Source: Alligator mississippiensis (lineage: Eukaryota; Chordata; Crocodylia; Alligatoridae). Taken from it: a stretch of 64,000 nucleotides of DNA. Position 1 is the first letter of the stretch, and the number at the start of each line of letters is the position of its first letter. A program made the translations under genes and the position numbers. Of this stretch, positions 1 to 12,500 are shown one piece after another. The notes beneath the pieces are model-generated. The model saw only the letters and a program-made list of their open reading frames with translations. It had not been told where the DNA came from and did no database searches. Location: contig NC_081824.1 in the NCBI RefSeq assembly GCF_030867095.1, positions 344,652,203-344,716,202 of the forward strand. The letters are read 5' to 3'.

Positions 1-235
1 GTCCTTTGGGCAAGGGGTTCCTTTGCCTCAGTTTCCTGCTCCCTCCAGGGTAATTCCAGCTGGTACATGTCCAAAACAACATCTCTAAAAAGAACAAACA
101 TACACATACAACGAAACTTGGCTCCGGTGAAACAAGAGAGTTTCCAGTGTTCGCATGCAGTTGAAGTCGGGGCTATTTCACCCTTCTCTAAGCCCCTTAT
201 TCTGCAAATAGCTGCGTGGAATCTCCTCCCCACAC

Positions 236-321
236 ATCAATCCCAGATCTGGGACAAGGACAAGGACTCTACTGAGTCCAAACATCAATCCCAGATCCGG
301 GACAGGGACTCTACTGTCCAG
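236..321. repeat. short imperfect tandem repeat
   Basis: Two adjacent units begin catcaatcccagatc (236 and 284) and share a gggaca...gactctact core. They differ by small indels. No assignment to a repeat family. Confidence 0.6.
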
Positions 322-3300
322 TGCCACTCTACATATGCCTCAGATCAGCATATGAACCCCTCAGAGCCCTGCTACTTCCTTATGTCCCCCATTCACACCA
401 GTGCCAGAGGAAGCTGGAGCTGGGATAGTAGGTTTGGGGTTATAATAGTAAAAGTATAAGGGCGGTCAGAGTAACAGTCACACTGAAGGGAATAGTTGAT
501 CCATATAGGAGTGGTGCTGGACCCAAGCAGATGGAAAAAAAAAAAACCATAGGAGGGAATGTTAGAGAAGCGTAGGGAGAAGCAAGGTAGAAAGGAAGCG
601 ATCAGCACGGGGAGGGGGACAGTGGGGTTACAAGTGGGACCCAAGAGAAAACCAGCCTAAGACTTTCAGTCTATGTTTGTCATTGGGTATCAAAACACTG
701 CTTTCCCCCAATTTGCCCTCCCTGCTAAATTAATGATGGAGGAAAACTGTGGCCACTAGCCTGAATATGGCTCAGTTGTGGTAAACACCTGATGAACAAA
801 GTCAAAACAAGAAAATAAGCACACTTTCAGTAGTAGTTGGGTATAGTCATCTCTCTAACCCAGCTGGAGCTTCTGAATGCTATTTTGTGTGCATTTTCTC
901 CCTCTTTCTAGTCAAGGAAAGATGTCTGTAGGAGAAAGGATGCTCAGTTATTCCCATTTTACAGATGGAGAAGAAATGAAAAGGTGTTATTGTCTCTAGA
1001 TTGCAAAGGAGATTTACAGTAAAGCTAAAAATTGACCCCAGATCTGTCCTGATTCCTGGCGCAGCGCTGTACAAAACCAAAGTTAAGCATGGAAATCCTC
1101 TATTATGCACATAGCTTTAGTACAAGTTTTCAACTGAACTTCAGTTAATGAGCGCATGTGCACACATGGCATGCCCAATCAAGAAAGGAAAATAAATCTA
1201 GTGCATCTGAAGTGTCATAGAAGTTGCACAAATTAACAATAAAAAAAATCCTACTGCTGAGCCTGGTACCAGGCAAATATTGATCACTCTCACTGCAATC
1301 AGTTTCAGTGAGATAAGAAAATATGTGTTTGGATCCTTCTAAGCTACTGGATGTCTGGCTAGAGTTTTGTTACTGTGGAGGAAGGGCAGTAATTTAAGTA
1401 AAGAGACATGACCACAGAGAGATGCTGGGCATCTCAACCAAAAAAGGTCCTGAAGCATTTTGAAATCTTTTGTCATAGTCCCCTAGCTCCGTATCCATGC
1501 CCCTCTCTCAGCTTAGAATTTCTTTCCACTTTAAAGCCAATCTAAATGTACAAATGGCTTTCCTCATGGCATGACAACAAGCAGTGCAACACCAAAAAAA
1601 AAAAATCCATTAACGGAGAAAGTTGGTACACATTAGCCTCCCAGAACTGGGAAAGGAGGCCAATTTTAACATGATTGCAACTGCCTATCCCGAATGACTC
1701 ACAAAACAGGATCAGAGAGTGGTGCCAAAGGAGACCACACCTTATCCACTACTGCTGTAAAGAAAAATGCCGAGACAGAAGCCAGCTTTGGAGAATGTGG
1801 AATCCAGGAAACAATCAGAAAGAGTGGAAACACAAGAATGAAAGACTGTCAGTATTCACAAACTTGGACCCAGGTGCAAAGAGTCAGAAGCTGCACTAAC
1901 GGACAGCATTTCTTTTCAGGTGGATGAATTCTATACAACTACCACTCAACAAGCCATCCCTTCATAAGGGTATCCACATTAAACTGCAACATGTAAGATG
2001 TGCACCGTACTTTAAGATAAGGTGTAATACAAAGTCAGCTCCTGAAATGGGACAGTAACCTGCTATATGGTACAAACAGAAGTGAGCTCACGGCATTAAC
2101 TATCTCAAAGTTGCTCAGTAATGATCCCATTACCACTGGTAAGAGGTTAAAATGATTCAGACTGGAAGGGGACCCAAACTGAAATGTTCAAGTGTGCACT
2201 GAAGATCCTCCACTTCCCCGGTGGCTTTCTAATGTCATGGGCTAGCCTGCCAAGTCTTCTGACCTCATGCAAGCCATCCCAGTTCTGCCCAGTGTTCCCA
2301 CTTTTATCAAATGCTACCTTTTCTCACAAAAGCATTTGCACATTACTGGAGTCCAGGATCCTCTTCGATTTGAGCATAGCAAGTCAACTACCAAGGCTGA
2401 AATGTAATAGCTCCTACTATGCACCTTAAAATCTACCTTCTAAAAGGGTTTTATTTAAACAATGCACATACGAGAGACAAAATAATGGCTAATAGTATCT
2501 GAAGTATTCAGATTGAGTCATTGCTGCCAAATATATGTTTCCTTTATTTTATACCCCAAAATAAAAGTCATCTTGGCTAAATCTGATTTGTTGAATCACA
2601 GGCTATTCACAAAGCACGAATGCAGCTACAGATACAAACAGAGCCAGTGTTCTGTGCGTAAATATCGAAAAGTTATGCAGGATTTTTCCCTGAACAAGAT
2701 ATCCCCACCTTTCCCTCTTGCCTCCCCCAAGTCAAGTGCTGAAACCTTAAGAGATCTCTTAAAAGAATGAAACACAGTACTATATTATATCTAGCTATAA
2801 GTGTTTCATGCAATACAGGAACATCAAGTCCCTCTGACCACATGGATTTTATGGGTATAAATTGGAAAATACAACTGAATGATTGTTGTTTTCCTTTCCG
2901 AAGAAATGATATGGATTCAAGTGATATATGTGACATGGATTTTTAGGTGTGCGTTATCTTTCACTGGACCAGTTTGGGATAGGTTTAGACACGGTTTTGA
3001 AATGCAAAGCATATTTCCTGGACCGTCATGACTAAGTCACCCCAACACTACGACATTTGTGGTGTAAACTAATTCAAACAGTTTCCATTCAGGTTGGAGT
3101 GTTAACAATTCTTTAACACTTGTTTACTATCACAAAACATTTTGCTTCAAGTACTCTGGATTGGCAACTCATAATTTACACCTTAAGAAAGACTTCAAGG
3201 CAGTTATGGCCCTTAGAAATGTCTTCTCCCAGCGCACCATAATGTCCTGTGTGCGCTCAATATCATTTCTGCTCAGGCTATTTCTCCAATTAAGACTTGT

Positions 3301-3926
3301 GCTAGATGCATCATGAAAGAAACAGAAATAGAAAGCTAAAAAAAGTAGTAACTAGAATTTGTTTTCTCTCTCTCTCTCTATTAAAAGAGGTGTCCTAGGT
3401 GCCAATGCAACTCATGCCACTTCAGTATCTGCGGTTATCAAGTGCCACAGCTTCACTTTGCTTTCCAGAGCAATTAAATAGCTACTAATCCCTCTGTGAC
3501 CCACTGATATATATGTTATCCTTTCATAAATCAAAATGAAAATGTAGTTTGACACTTAGCCATAATATTACTTGGGTCATATATTCTAGGCCTACTTCTG
3601 CAACCACTTGGTCCGCCAAAAATTGCAGAACTACTACAGAAGTAAAAAGGTTGAGGGCTGGACTTTTTCTCAGTGTGATGACAACAGGAAGCTCTTGAAC
3701 ACCAGCTATAATTAAAAAGTTTCTGTTTTCAGAGCACAAAAGACGGGCTATTAAGATCTTCTACACAAATGCTCCCTCCTTTCAGAAAAATACGTACCAG
3801 TATACCTTTTTTTGGTAAGAAAAAGGGAATGAACACAAAACAACATAGCTTGTTACATCACATCCAACAAAACAAGTGTTAAAAAGGAGAGTCTAATTTG
3901 AGGTAGCAGTTGTTTTCTTGGGTTTG

Positions 3927-3959
3927 TTTTTTTTTTTTTTTTGGGGGGGGGGGGGGGGG
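3927..3959. repeat. T16-G17 homopolymer junction
   Basis: Sixteen T followed directly by seventeen G inside TBC1D8 intron 5. It is a simple repeat and the run length may be uncertain in the assembly. Confidence 0.9.
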
Positions 3960-6357
3960 TTTACAATATATGCCTGATACCTAAGATATATGGTCTACTA
4001 TTTTCTTTCAAAACAGGCATATGAATTTCAAGGACAGAACAAAGGAGGGGGGGAAAAAAATCAAGTGAAAACTGGTATTTCCTGAACTGTTACAACAATT
4101 CAAAAAATAAGTTTCAACCTAAATATCTCATTAGCATTAGCACATTTATCCACTGTTCAGTCTTGCTGAATCATACTGTGAAGATGTTACCAAACTGTTA
4201 CAAAGGGCACAAAACTGCAACCTACTCGGTCACTGTGTAGTTTAATGTGCAGGAAATGGGATTTCAAAATTTGCAATATTTTCCTGTCTGGTCAGGATCT
4301 CAAGTTGCAATGCATCAGCATGATTACAGAATGAGAAAGTCAGCGTAAGGAACTCTCCTACAAATGTATTTTAATTTTGCTTTCTGTTTCAAAAACCGGT
4401 AGGTAAGGGGAGAGGGGGAAAATACACCTCCATAAAGGTGTGGGATTATTTGTGCTTCTGTTGTTGATTCATTAGTACACACATTGCTTCTCAAAAGTGC
4501 CTCAAGGACAATTTCAGGTCGATTCTTCTGAAAGCCCACCCATGACAATATTTCAGAAGATTCACATACTGTATTAAATTTATATTTACATCTAGGTGTT
4601 TTTCCCCCTGCAGCCTGTTTCAATTAATATTTTTAAAGCAAAGAATCTTTGGGGAAGGGAAAAAGGCAGAATTAAGAGATACATTTATGTGCTTCTCAAA
4701 ATAAAAAATGCCCCTTGTGCAAATTTGTCATATAACCCCTGCGCAGTTTATTTCAAAACTCTTTCAGTCCAAAGAGTTGTTGGAAAGACATAGTGGTTGA
4801 AGAAGAAAACAAAGAAGGGGAGAGGGGTTGGCAGAAATAACTGATTCCTTAGTCAGAGCACATACATTAAATTACCAAGGGGGAAAAAAAATCTTTTAGG
4901 CCTACAACCGCAAAAAAATATCTGTTTAAGCACTTTTTAACACTCTTCCTCATGTTTTTGTTTTAAAAAAAAGCTCTGGCATCACTAAAGAAAAAGTTCT
5001 AAGTGTTGCAGTGTATTGCTTGTATCAGCTTACAGACTGCAGAAAATCTATTTTAGTGATATATTGGGCCAGGATTTCACTCAACGAGTTGAAATATAAA
5101 ATGCCAAGGAATAGTGGGTACAAGAACACCAATTACTAATAGAGTTTATATAGCACATTTCCTGGGTTTTGGAATGAAGAATGTTTATTCAGTAAAATTG
5201 CAGAAACACCCTCCGAGACTGATTAATAAAGGAAAGCAGTTACTGTGCACCTGTATTATCGTCAGCAAAACCTCCTCCTCTCAACCTGAAGCCATGCACA
5301 AATTATTCACTTGAGTGGCATGAGGAATGCAAGAGGGCATATAGTTTTGCTGCCAGATCAAAGGAATTGCATTTATATATAGTCTTTAGATCTGACCCTG
5401 GAATGACCCACGAAGTAGCTGCAGGCCTGCATAGTTGTCTTTACACCATCTCGAGGGAGGCAAAAGGAGCTGACGAGATTGAGAAACAGTGGAAAAGCTG
5501 CATTCACATTCCACTCATCCACAAAGCATGTTACACCAGTGTCAACACTGGTGCCCTAGGCAAATCCCATATTTAGCCATTACATGCTGCCCACCTAAAA
5601 TTCCTTCTGCAGTTTCACTTCCTCCTCAAAAAACACCAGAAAATCAAAGTGTCTTGTGTAGCATTACTGGGACAGAATGATATTGATCCCCCCACCCCAC
5701 CCCCGCACATAGATTCAACTGCATTTCAGTAGTGAGGAAGGAATCAATGTGCAATAAAATATTACCCACAAAAATCCTTGCCTCTCACATACAGTTTATG
5801 CATTTGAAGGTTGTCTGAAATAGAAGCTACTGTGCAGTACTGACAACACTCTGCTACTCTCCCATCAGGGTCTGTTTTGATCCCAGAACTCCTCCCTTAA
5901 TTCAGTAATAGCGACTATAGCACGGGGACTTTCCACGTGTCAGAAGTGCAAGACAATATGATTACGAGCAATAGTTCTCTCGACTCATCAGCACTTGGAA
6001 ACTACACACAGAACTAAGAACAACACAAAAGACTGCTTCCACTGAAGGAAAGTGAAATTGTCTCTTATTGGAATTTACCTTTAAACAATGAACGGTACTT
6101 TTAAAAGGAAATAAACAGCATGTGCTTCAGGAAAGTACAAACATTAGCTGTGTGACCTGCACACACCATTCCCAATAGGGTGCATGCAAGTTGAAATGTC
6201 TATTTTATCAACTCCCATAGATTATGATTAGTTGTGTTTTCTCAAAATAACTTCATTTAAATTTTACCAAGCTTATGAAGCAAAAGCAGTACTACAAAAT
6301 GCAAAGTCCACTACTATAATTCTACTAGCAGAAGCAGAAACAATTTTATTTTTTTAC

Positions 6358-6598
6358 CTCTTTGTAATTTGAGTAGGATCCTGGAGGCCTGGATCCAGTT
6401 CAAAGATTTCATTATCAAGTAGTCTTCGGAGCGTTACATCTGCCAGCTGCTCCATTATTCTGAATGCCTCATCAATATTAAGAAACAGAGAGAAGTCACG
6501 TTCTTTGCTTGGAGTGGTGATACGAATGATATCAGTCATGATGACATTGGAGGTTCTTTCCAGCTTCTGGACATCAACCCAGGGAATTATAAGTTTTA
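6358..6598 (-). CDS. TBC1D8: TBC1D8 coding exon 5 (end of GRAM domain 1)
   Basis: 241 bp, phase 1 in and 2 out, residues 196-275. Acceptor ggcag at 6599-6603 gives [18 protein letters not shown], which continues into [18 protein letters not shown] and ends QITKR with donor gtaaaaaa. The simple ORF begins at an internal methionine and misses the first 19-20 codons; the acceptor and the TBC1D8 alignment set the true border. Confidence 0.94.
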
Positions 6599-9500
6599 CT
6601 GCCGTTTAAGAAAGAACAAAAACCTCTGAGGAACAGAGTTTAAACTTCTTCCTGATTTCAGATACAAGCATTAACAGTCAGAACAGAAATTGTTAACAAG
6701 TTAAAAGGTCTGACCTATCCATATAAATAAAGTGCCTAATATGTACCCACTGCTTATTCTCTCATATACCAAACACAAAACTTCCCTCTCCCCTAAAACT
6801 TTATCATTCATGAAAGGTGACAGACCGATGAATCTTATCTCCACAAAATAAGCATCATAAGCTCTGCTCAAAGCTTCTGTAAAAAGGAGACTCTGTAGCC
6901 CTCTTTTTACTTCCCCTCTGCAGAAACAGCTAATATAAGAACTAAGCAAAAAAGATCTTTGGTTCATCTACCCTGCTGGAAGCAAGACTTTGAGGAAGGT
7001 GAAAAACTGACTGCCTTCTGTCCTGGACATTTTCAGGGAAACAGCAAGCTAGCTTGCTTCTATAATTGATGTTATTTGAGTAGAAACAGAAGTAAGCTGA
7101 GTGACCTTCCAATCCAATGTGGAAGTGGGAGTAACAGAGAAATTTAGCACCTCATATGCATGGTACAGAAGGTTCCTACTATCACATTCTCATGTAAATA
7201 TTGACCCAATAGTTTGATGTGCATCAACAGTACAGCAGAAGTATCTTCTGCAGACTGAAAGCAATCAGGACTCGTAGTAGAGATGATATCTTTATTAGAC
7301 CACCAAGATTTAAAATAAATAAATAAAGACATCTTTAATTGAAGATTTTTTTTTTGCAAAAATCTTGGTGGTCTAATAAAAGATATCCTCTCTACTATGA
7401 GTCCTGATTGCCCTTCCCTCTAGACCAATATGGCTACAACCTGAATACCTTTTGAAGACTAAGAGACTGAGACTCTTTCACAAATTTAAAAAAAAAAAAA
7501 AAGGTCACCAAATCAATATTAAAATTAAGCCTTAAGAAAGATTCTAACTCCTGCAGAGACCATGTCTTCAGGAAATACGCAATATAATAAAATATTCATG
7601 TAGGCGTCTCATTTGTCTAACTGAAGTGTAAACGCTGCACAAATACATAAATGGTTTCCACATGGAGGTATGGAAAGGGATGAACTCTCAATATAAATGT
7701 AATTCTGAAAAAAGTTAATTAGGCATATAAACCTTGCTATTTTGCTATTAAGTAAATTGCATAGCGTGGGGGTTTTTTTCCCCAGAAACATCACTAGCGT
7801 ATCACAAAATCCATAAAGGGTTCAAGGAAAAAACATATGGAAGTGTTCTTTATACCAAAACATTTTGTTAAGCCATGCAAGTCACGAGAAAGTAAAAAAG
7901 GATCAGTGTATGCTGGATGACCATGGAAGAATATTATTTGCCTCTTCCAGGAAAGGCACAAGGCAATCATGCTGAAAAACACTTGAAAATAAATTAGATT
8001 TCCACTTGAGTTAACAACTACTGGAAGCTTACCCTGGAATCTCTTTGCCAAAAAATAGAGAAAATATGCCACCAATATTCTAGGCCAGTCCCTTTATGAC
8101 AATAAAATCATAAAAAGGCAAGAACAGAAAACATTGCCTTGAATTCTTTTGTTATACAAGCCATGCTCATGATTACTAATTATATTTAACAATACCCCAG
8201 CTGGGTCTTCTATAGTAATTCCAATCACAACCTTGTCAAGAACGATTCCATATCCTAACTATTCTTACTTAAATATAGCAAAACTATATAACCACACACA
8301 AATTAATGGCCAAAATATATTAGTTCTGCACAGGCAAGACAGTCAAGGAAGCCATGACTGACTGTACAGGACTATAAATAGCACTATTCACAGAGAATTT
8401 AGGACCAGGTAGGTTTTTACTCCAAAGCAAAAGGGGAGCATACTGTTGTAAAAAGCCCCAAACCAGCAATGTGATATGATGCAGTATTTTCAGTTTTAAA
8501 ATATGAACACTCAATTAAAAACTATGAAGGCAACTTGCCAGTATCCCTTTAAACAAATTAGAAATCCAAAAGGCTGGCATGCCTAAATATTTTGATACAG
8601 CTTCCTAATTCCATAAGGGCACTTAATGTTGAAATAGGCTCAAAGTACTGTACAGTCACCTAAAATTCCCCAAAGTCATAACAAGAAATTAAGAGGGTTT
8701 TCTGGTCAGAACTGAGAGATGTAACATTCTTCCCATGGTTTAGTCCAGAGGATTAAATAGATTTCAACAGAATAAAATTAAAACGTCTATAAAAGATTCA
8801 CTTCCTCAGGTTTTATAATTCATAGCCTGCTCTTTTCCCAGCAGTTACATTTAATGAGGCAACAACTTATATCTATTGACATTATTTTATACAGTCACAA
8901 GACTCAACCAAGGCTACTTCGTGACTATTGGATGAAAACGAGCATAATTAATTCCTTGTTTTGTTTTAAAAACTGAGCAAAATTCTCAAATATAAGGTAT
9001 GGTAGCTAAACCTGAACTACTCAGTATAGCTTGAACCATTGATTAACATGAAAAAAATAAATTTCAAATTGTTTTGAATAGGTGTTAAAATCTGTAGAAC
9101 GTTGAAGCTTTCTACAGCTACCCTGAGATTTGAGCTGTTTTACATGTTTTTAGGGCAGATCATTTTGTTTTTAGGGCAGATCAAATTGTTTTGTAAATGC
9201 CACCTTTAAGAATGGGTACAACTATTGTTTCTGCATTAAACAAGCATTACCACTGAAGTTTAGGCTCAAGCTTAGAGAGGTCAAGCTTGGTTTCTGGTTT
9301 TTTTAAGTTAACCAAAATGGCTTGGTTTTTCATTTGCATTTCCAAGCACTTAGCCAACTAATTAATGAAAAGCTGTAGGATACCAGGCAGTGAAACCAAC
9401 TATAAAAGTAAATGAGCAATTTATTATCATTGCCCAAAACAGAAGTAATCACAAGTGTGAAATAAATTTGATTCTTTAATTCTGCATTTTAATAAAGTGT

Positions 9501-12500
9501 TTTAATGGTATTTTAAGAGGTTTTTTACTAGCTGAGTAACAGTAACGGTAATTAGGGGTTATTTCTTATTACACAATAGGACTTGATTATGTCTCTTCCC
9601 TTCACCCCTCTCCAGTATTACATAACTCAGGGCTGTCCACCTTCAGGGTGGCTGGAGGCCACAAGCCATACAGGCCACAGGCCCTGGGCCATGCCTATGC
9701 GGGATGTATGCTATGGGGGCCCATAGTTGTGTGCAAACCCTGCCCCTGCTGCTACACAAGCAGCATGAGGATCCCTGCCACCACCACTGCCACATGAGTC
9801 TTCCCCCACCCTCCACTTTCCCCTTCATTGCTACAGTGCAGGCAATTCTCTCCCTGCCACCACTACCTGTATGAGCAACACAAATCCCCTGCCCAAGCCT
9901 CCCTGCTGCTGCAGCCATGGAGACTGTGACTTCACCAGGTCCCCCACTGCATTGCTTTGCCCCAGAGACTCCAACTACCATTGCAACAGCAGCTTTGTGG
10001 GATGGGCTCTGCGCTGACCCTTCATGGGCTGCATGTGGCCTGTGGGTCCCCAGCTGAAGAGCCCTGATATAAATAAAGTTGTTGGCATAATATCAAGGAG
10101 TTTTTCTTTCTGCTTTGATTTGTAAGAATACAAATTGTTTCTTTCTAGAGCAGGTCTCATTAAACCTTAACTGAGGAAAACTATGGATAAAGAGAATCTT
10201 TTATCAAGGATCCCATCATGCAACGCCAGACAGAAAGCCGAGATATGTAAACAGACTGAGCTAACAATAGATCAGAATCTCTGCTTTACATTTCTTCCAA
10301 ATCACATACAACTTTTGCATTAACAATGAATTCCAATTTCCATTTACTTCAAAACAGAAAATAAAAAAACCTCTAGGTGTTTTTTCTTCCTAGATATCAC
10401 AAGTCTGTTTTATACATTAGTACATTCTCTAGTTCAACTTCAGAACTGTAAATAAAATATTTTTAAAAGTGGCCGCCTGGTCACAACTTGGCCCATGAAC
10501 AATAAAAACCTTCAGAGGTATTAGAATGTAACTGATGATTTCTTAGTTGCGTTTTGCTATTAGTACTGGAGAGGTAGTGGGATTTACAGGAGTTGCTACA
10601 AAGCCATTCAAGGGCATAACCCCCACGCCTGCAAAGAAAAGCTATGTAGTCAAATGGGTGGATTTCGATTATACTTTCCAACTTCTGGGCTAGTTATGAT
10701 AGGGTTCTCAGATGAACACTCCCCTGGGACTTTAATGGAAACAGAGGACCATATCTTTTGTACTGGTTTCTTATAAATAATTTTCTTAAACAAATTTCTC
10801 AACTATGTGAAAAATATAGAAGTGAAAAGTTTAGAGAGGCTTGCTTAGAACTGTGATTCCAAAACCCGAAAGGCTCCAGTACAAATACTGGACCTTTTTA
10901 ATTTGAAAATACCAATTTGCACCTTTCACCCCTCCACATGAAGCACCAGACATAACTTTAGGTTTATTACTTTATTGTCAAGCCACAGCTGAAGTAGCAC
11001 ACTTCTAGAAAAAGGGTTCCATAGTCAACTTACGTTCCTTTGCATGCGTGCCTGTGTACTAACTGGAGTTGTACAAACAGTGGCTATTATTGTGTATGAA
11101 TATATGTAGGAAGGGCTGTTTCAAAGTGCCCACATTCTGCATTAAAAATAGGTGTTAAAATCTGTAGAACGTTGAAGCTTTCTACGGCTACCCTGAGATT
11201 TGAGCTGTTTTACATGTTTTTAGGGCAGATCATTTTCCAGCCATTCATCACATGAATGTCGCCAAAGGCCACTCCACATTCGGAAAAAAGTAAAACTTCG
11301 GCAACTGTGTTTGCACACGCTTACAGAAAGCTTTCATACTTAGAAAGTTCCAGGTGAACATGAAATGAATAATGAAGTGACAACTAAACTCAAATCGAGT
11401 TTGTTTCATACCAGCAAACAAACAAAAGGTCAGAATGATAAAGCTGTAAAACAGAATAAGAAGTAAATATATCAACTTAAAAAAAAATCTAGTTGTACGT
11501 AACTTCACAAGTCTATTTGGGGCCAACAGTTCTTACATGTGCACACTTACATTCTTTTCCCAGGAAGAAAGAATAAAAACAGAGGTGATTGATGCTCAAA
11601 TACAGCCAGCCTTGACGAGGAACTTTGCCCTTCCAGCAGCAGCACGAATAATAGGTAATCAACTTCTCTGCTTCAGGGAAGTTAAACCTGGCTTCAAATT
11701 TCACTAATGCTTCTCGGAACTTCTCAGGCTCCTCCTCCAGCTCTGCTAGTTTGCTGCTGGTTGTCTCTGCTATCAGCCCCTGATTCAATCACAAGATAAA
11801 TGATTACGATAAACCTGGAACATCCACAGCCAAACTAGTTACCAGTACATTTTTTAAATCTCAGGTTTCTCTTGCAAAGGTATTTATGTTGACTTGCGGG
11901 TTATGCTTTTACTCAGTTTTCATACCTTCTTTACCTACATATTCCCCCTGCTTTACCTGCCACAGGTTAGGGTGTTGTCTTGTGTTGTGTCAGGGTTGGT
12001 GGTAGTTTTACAAAGAGGTTAGATTATGGATTTTATAGGAAAGTTTGGAAAGGGATGATCCTGCCTCAGGCATGGGGTTGGACTAGATGACCTATGGAGG
12101 TCCCTTCCAGCCCTACTTCTGACTCTGTGATTCAATCCTAGACTTAAATTTGGCCCATGATTGAAGCATGTTTCAAGTATTTCAGTTTACAACCAATCAG
12201 AACTTGTGTTGATCACTGCAACTCTTTGAAATAAACTACGTATTGTAAAACATACTTAAAATGGTATAACATTTCTACCATTCTGCTGCAGTCGAAACTG
12301 TTCTACAAGCTTTCATTCAGTTCACACAGCCATGCCAGGATATACCAGTAATTTTCAGATTAATTGGCACTATTATTTTCCTACCTAGAAGCAATGAAGT
12401 GAACCTATATAACTTGTAATAAGTTTTAAACTGAACCTTTTTTAATAAAGGGTTGAAGTACATCTATAACAAATTAAGTGCCATGACTTCCTTACAGCTC

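Larger units (their letters stand above)
1..6357 (-). other. TBC1D8: TBC1D8 intron 5 (partial)
   Basis: No further TBC1D8 exon is seen, so exon 6 is expected beyond base 1. The stretch has no gene. It holds a short imperfect direct repeat at 236-321, a T16G17 tract at 3927-3959, and PLE-tail-like scraps near 3010-3055 and 5750-5795 that resemble the tail at 15255-15355. Confidence 0.8.
6599..11550 (-). other. TBC1D8: TBC1D8 intron 4
   Basis: Intron with no gene. It contains a PLE-derived foldback (7261-7445), a hAT-like element (9628-10066) and two near-identical 90-bp repeats (9077-9166 and 11147-11236). The rest is AT-rich sequence I cannot assign. Confidence 0.85.
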
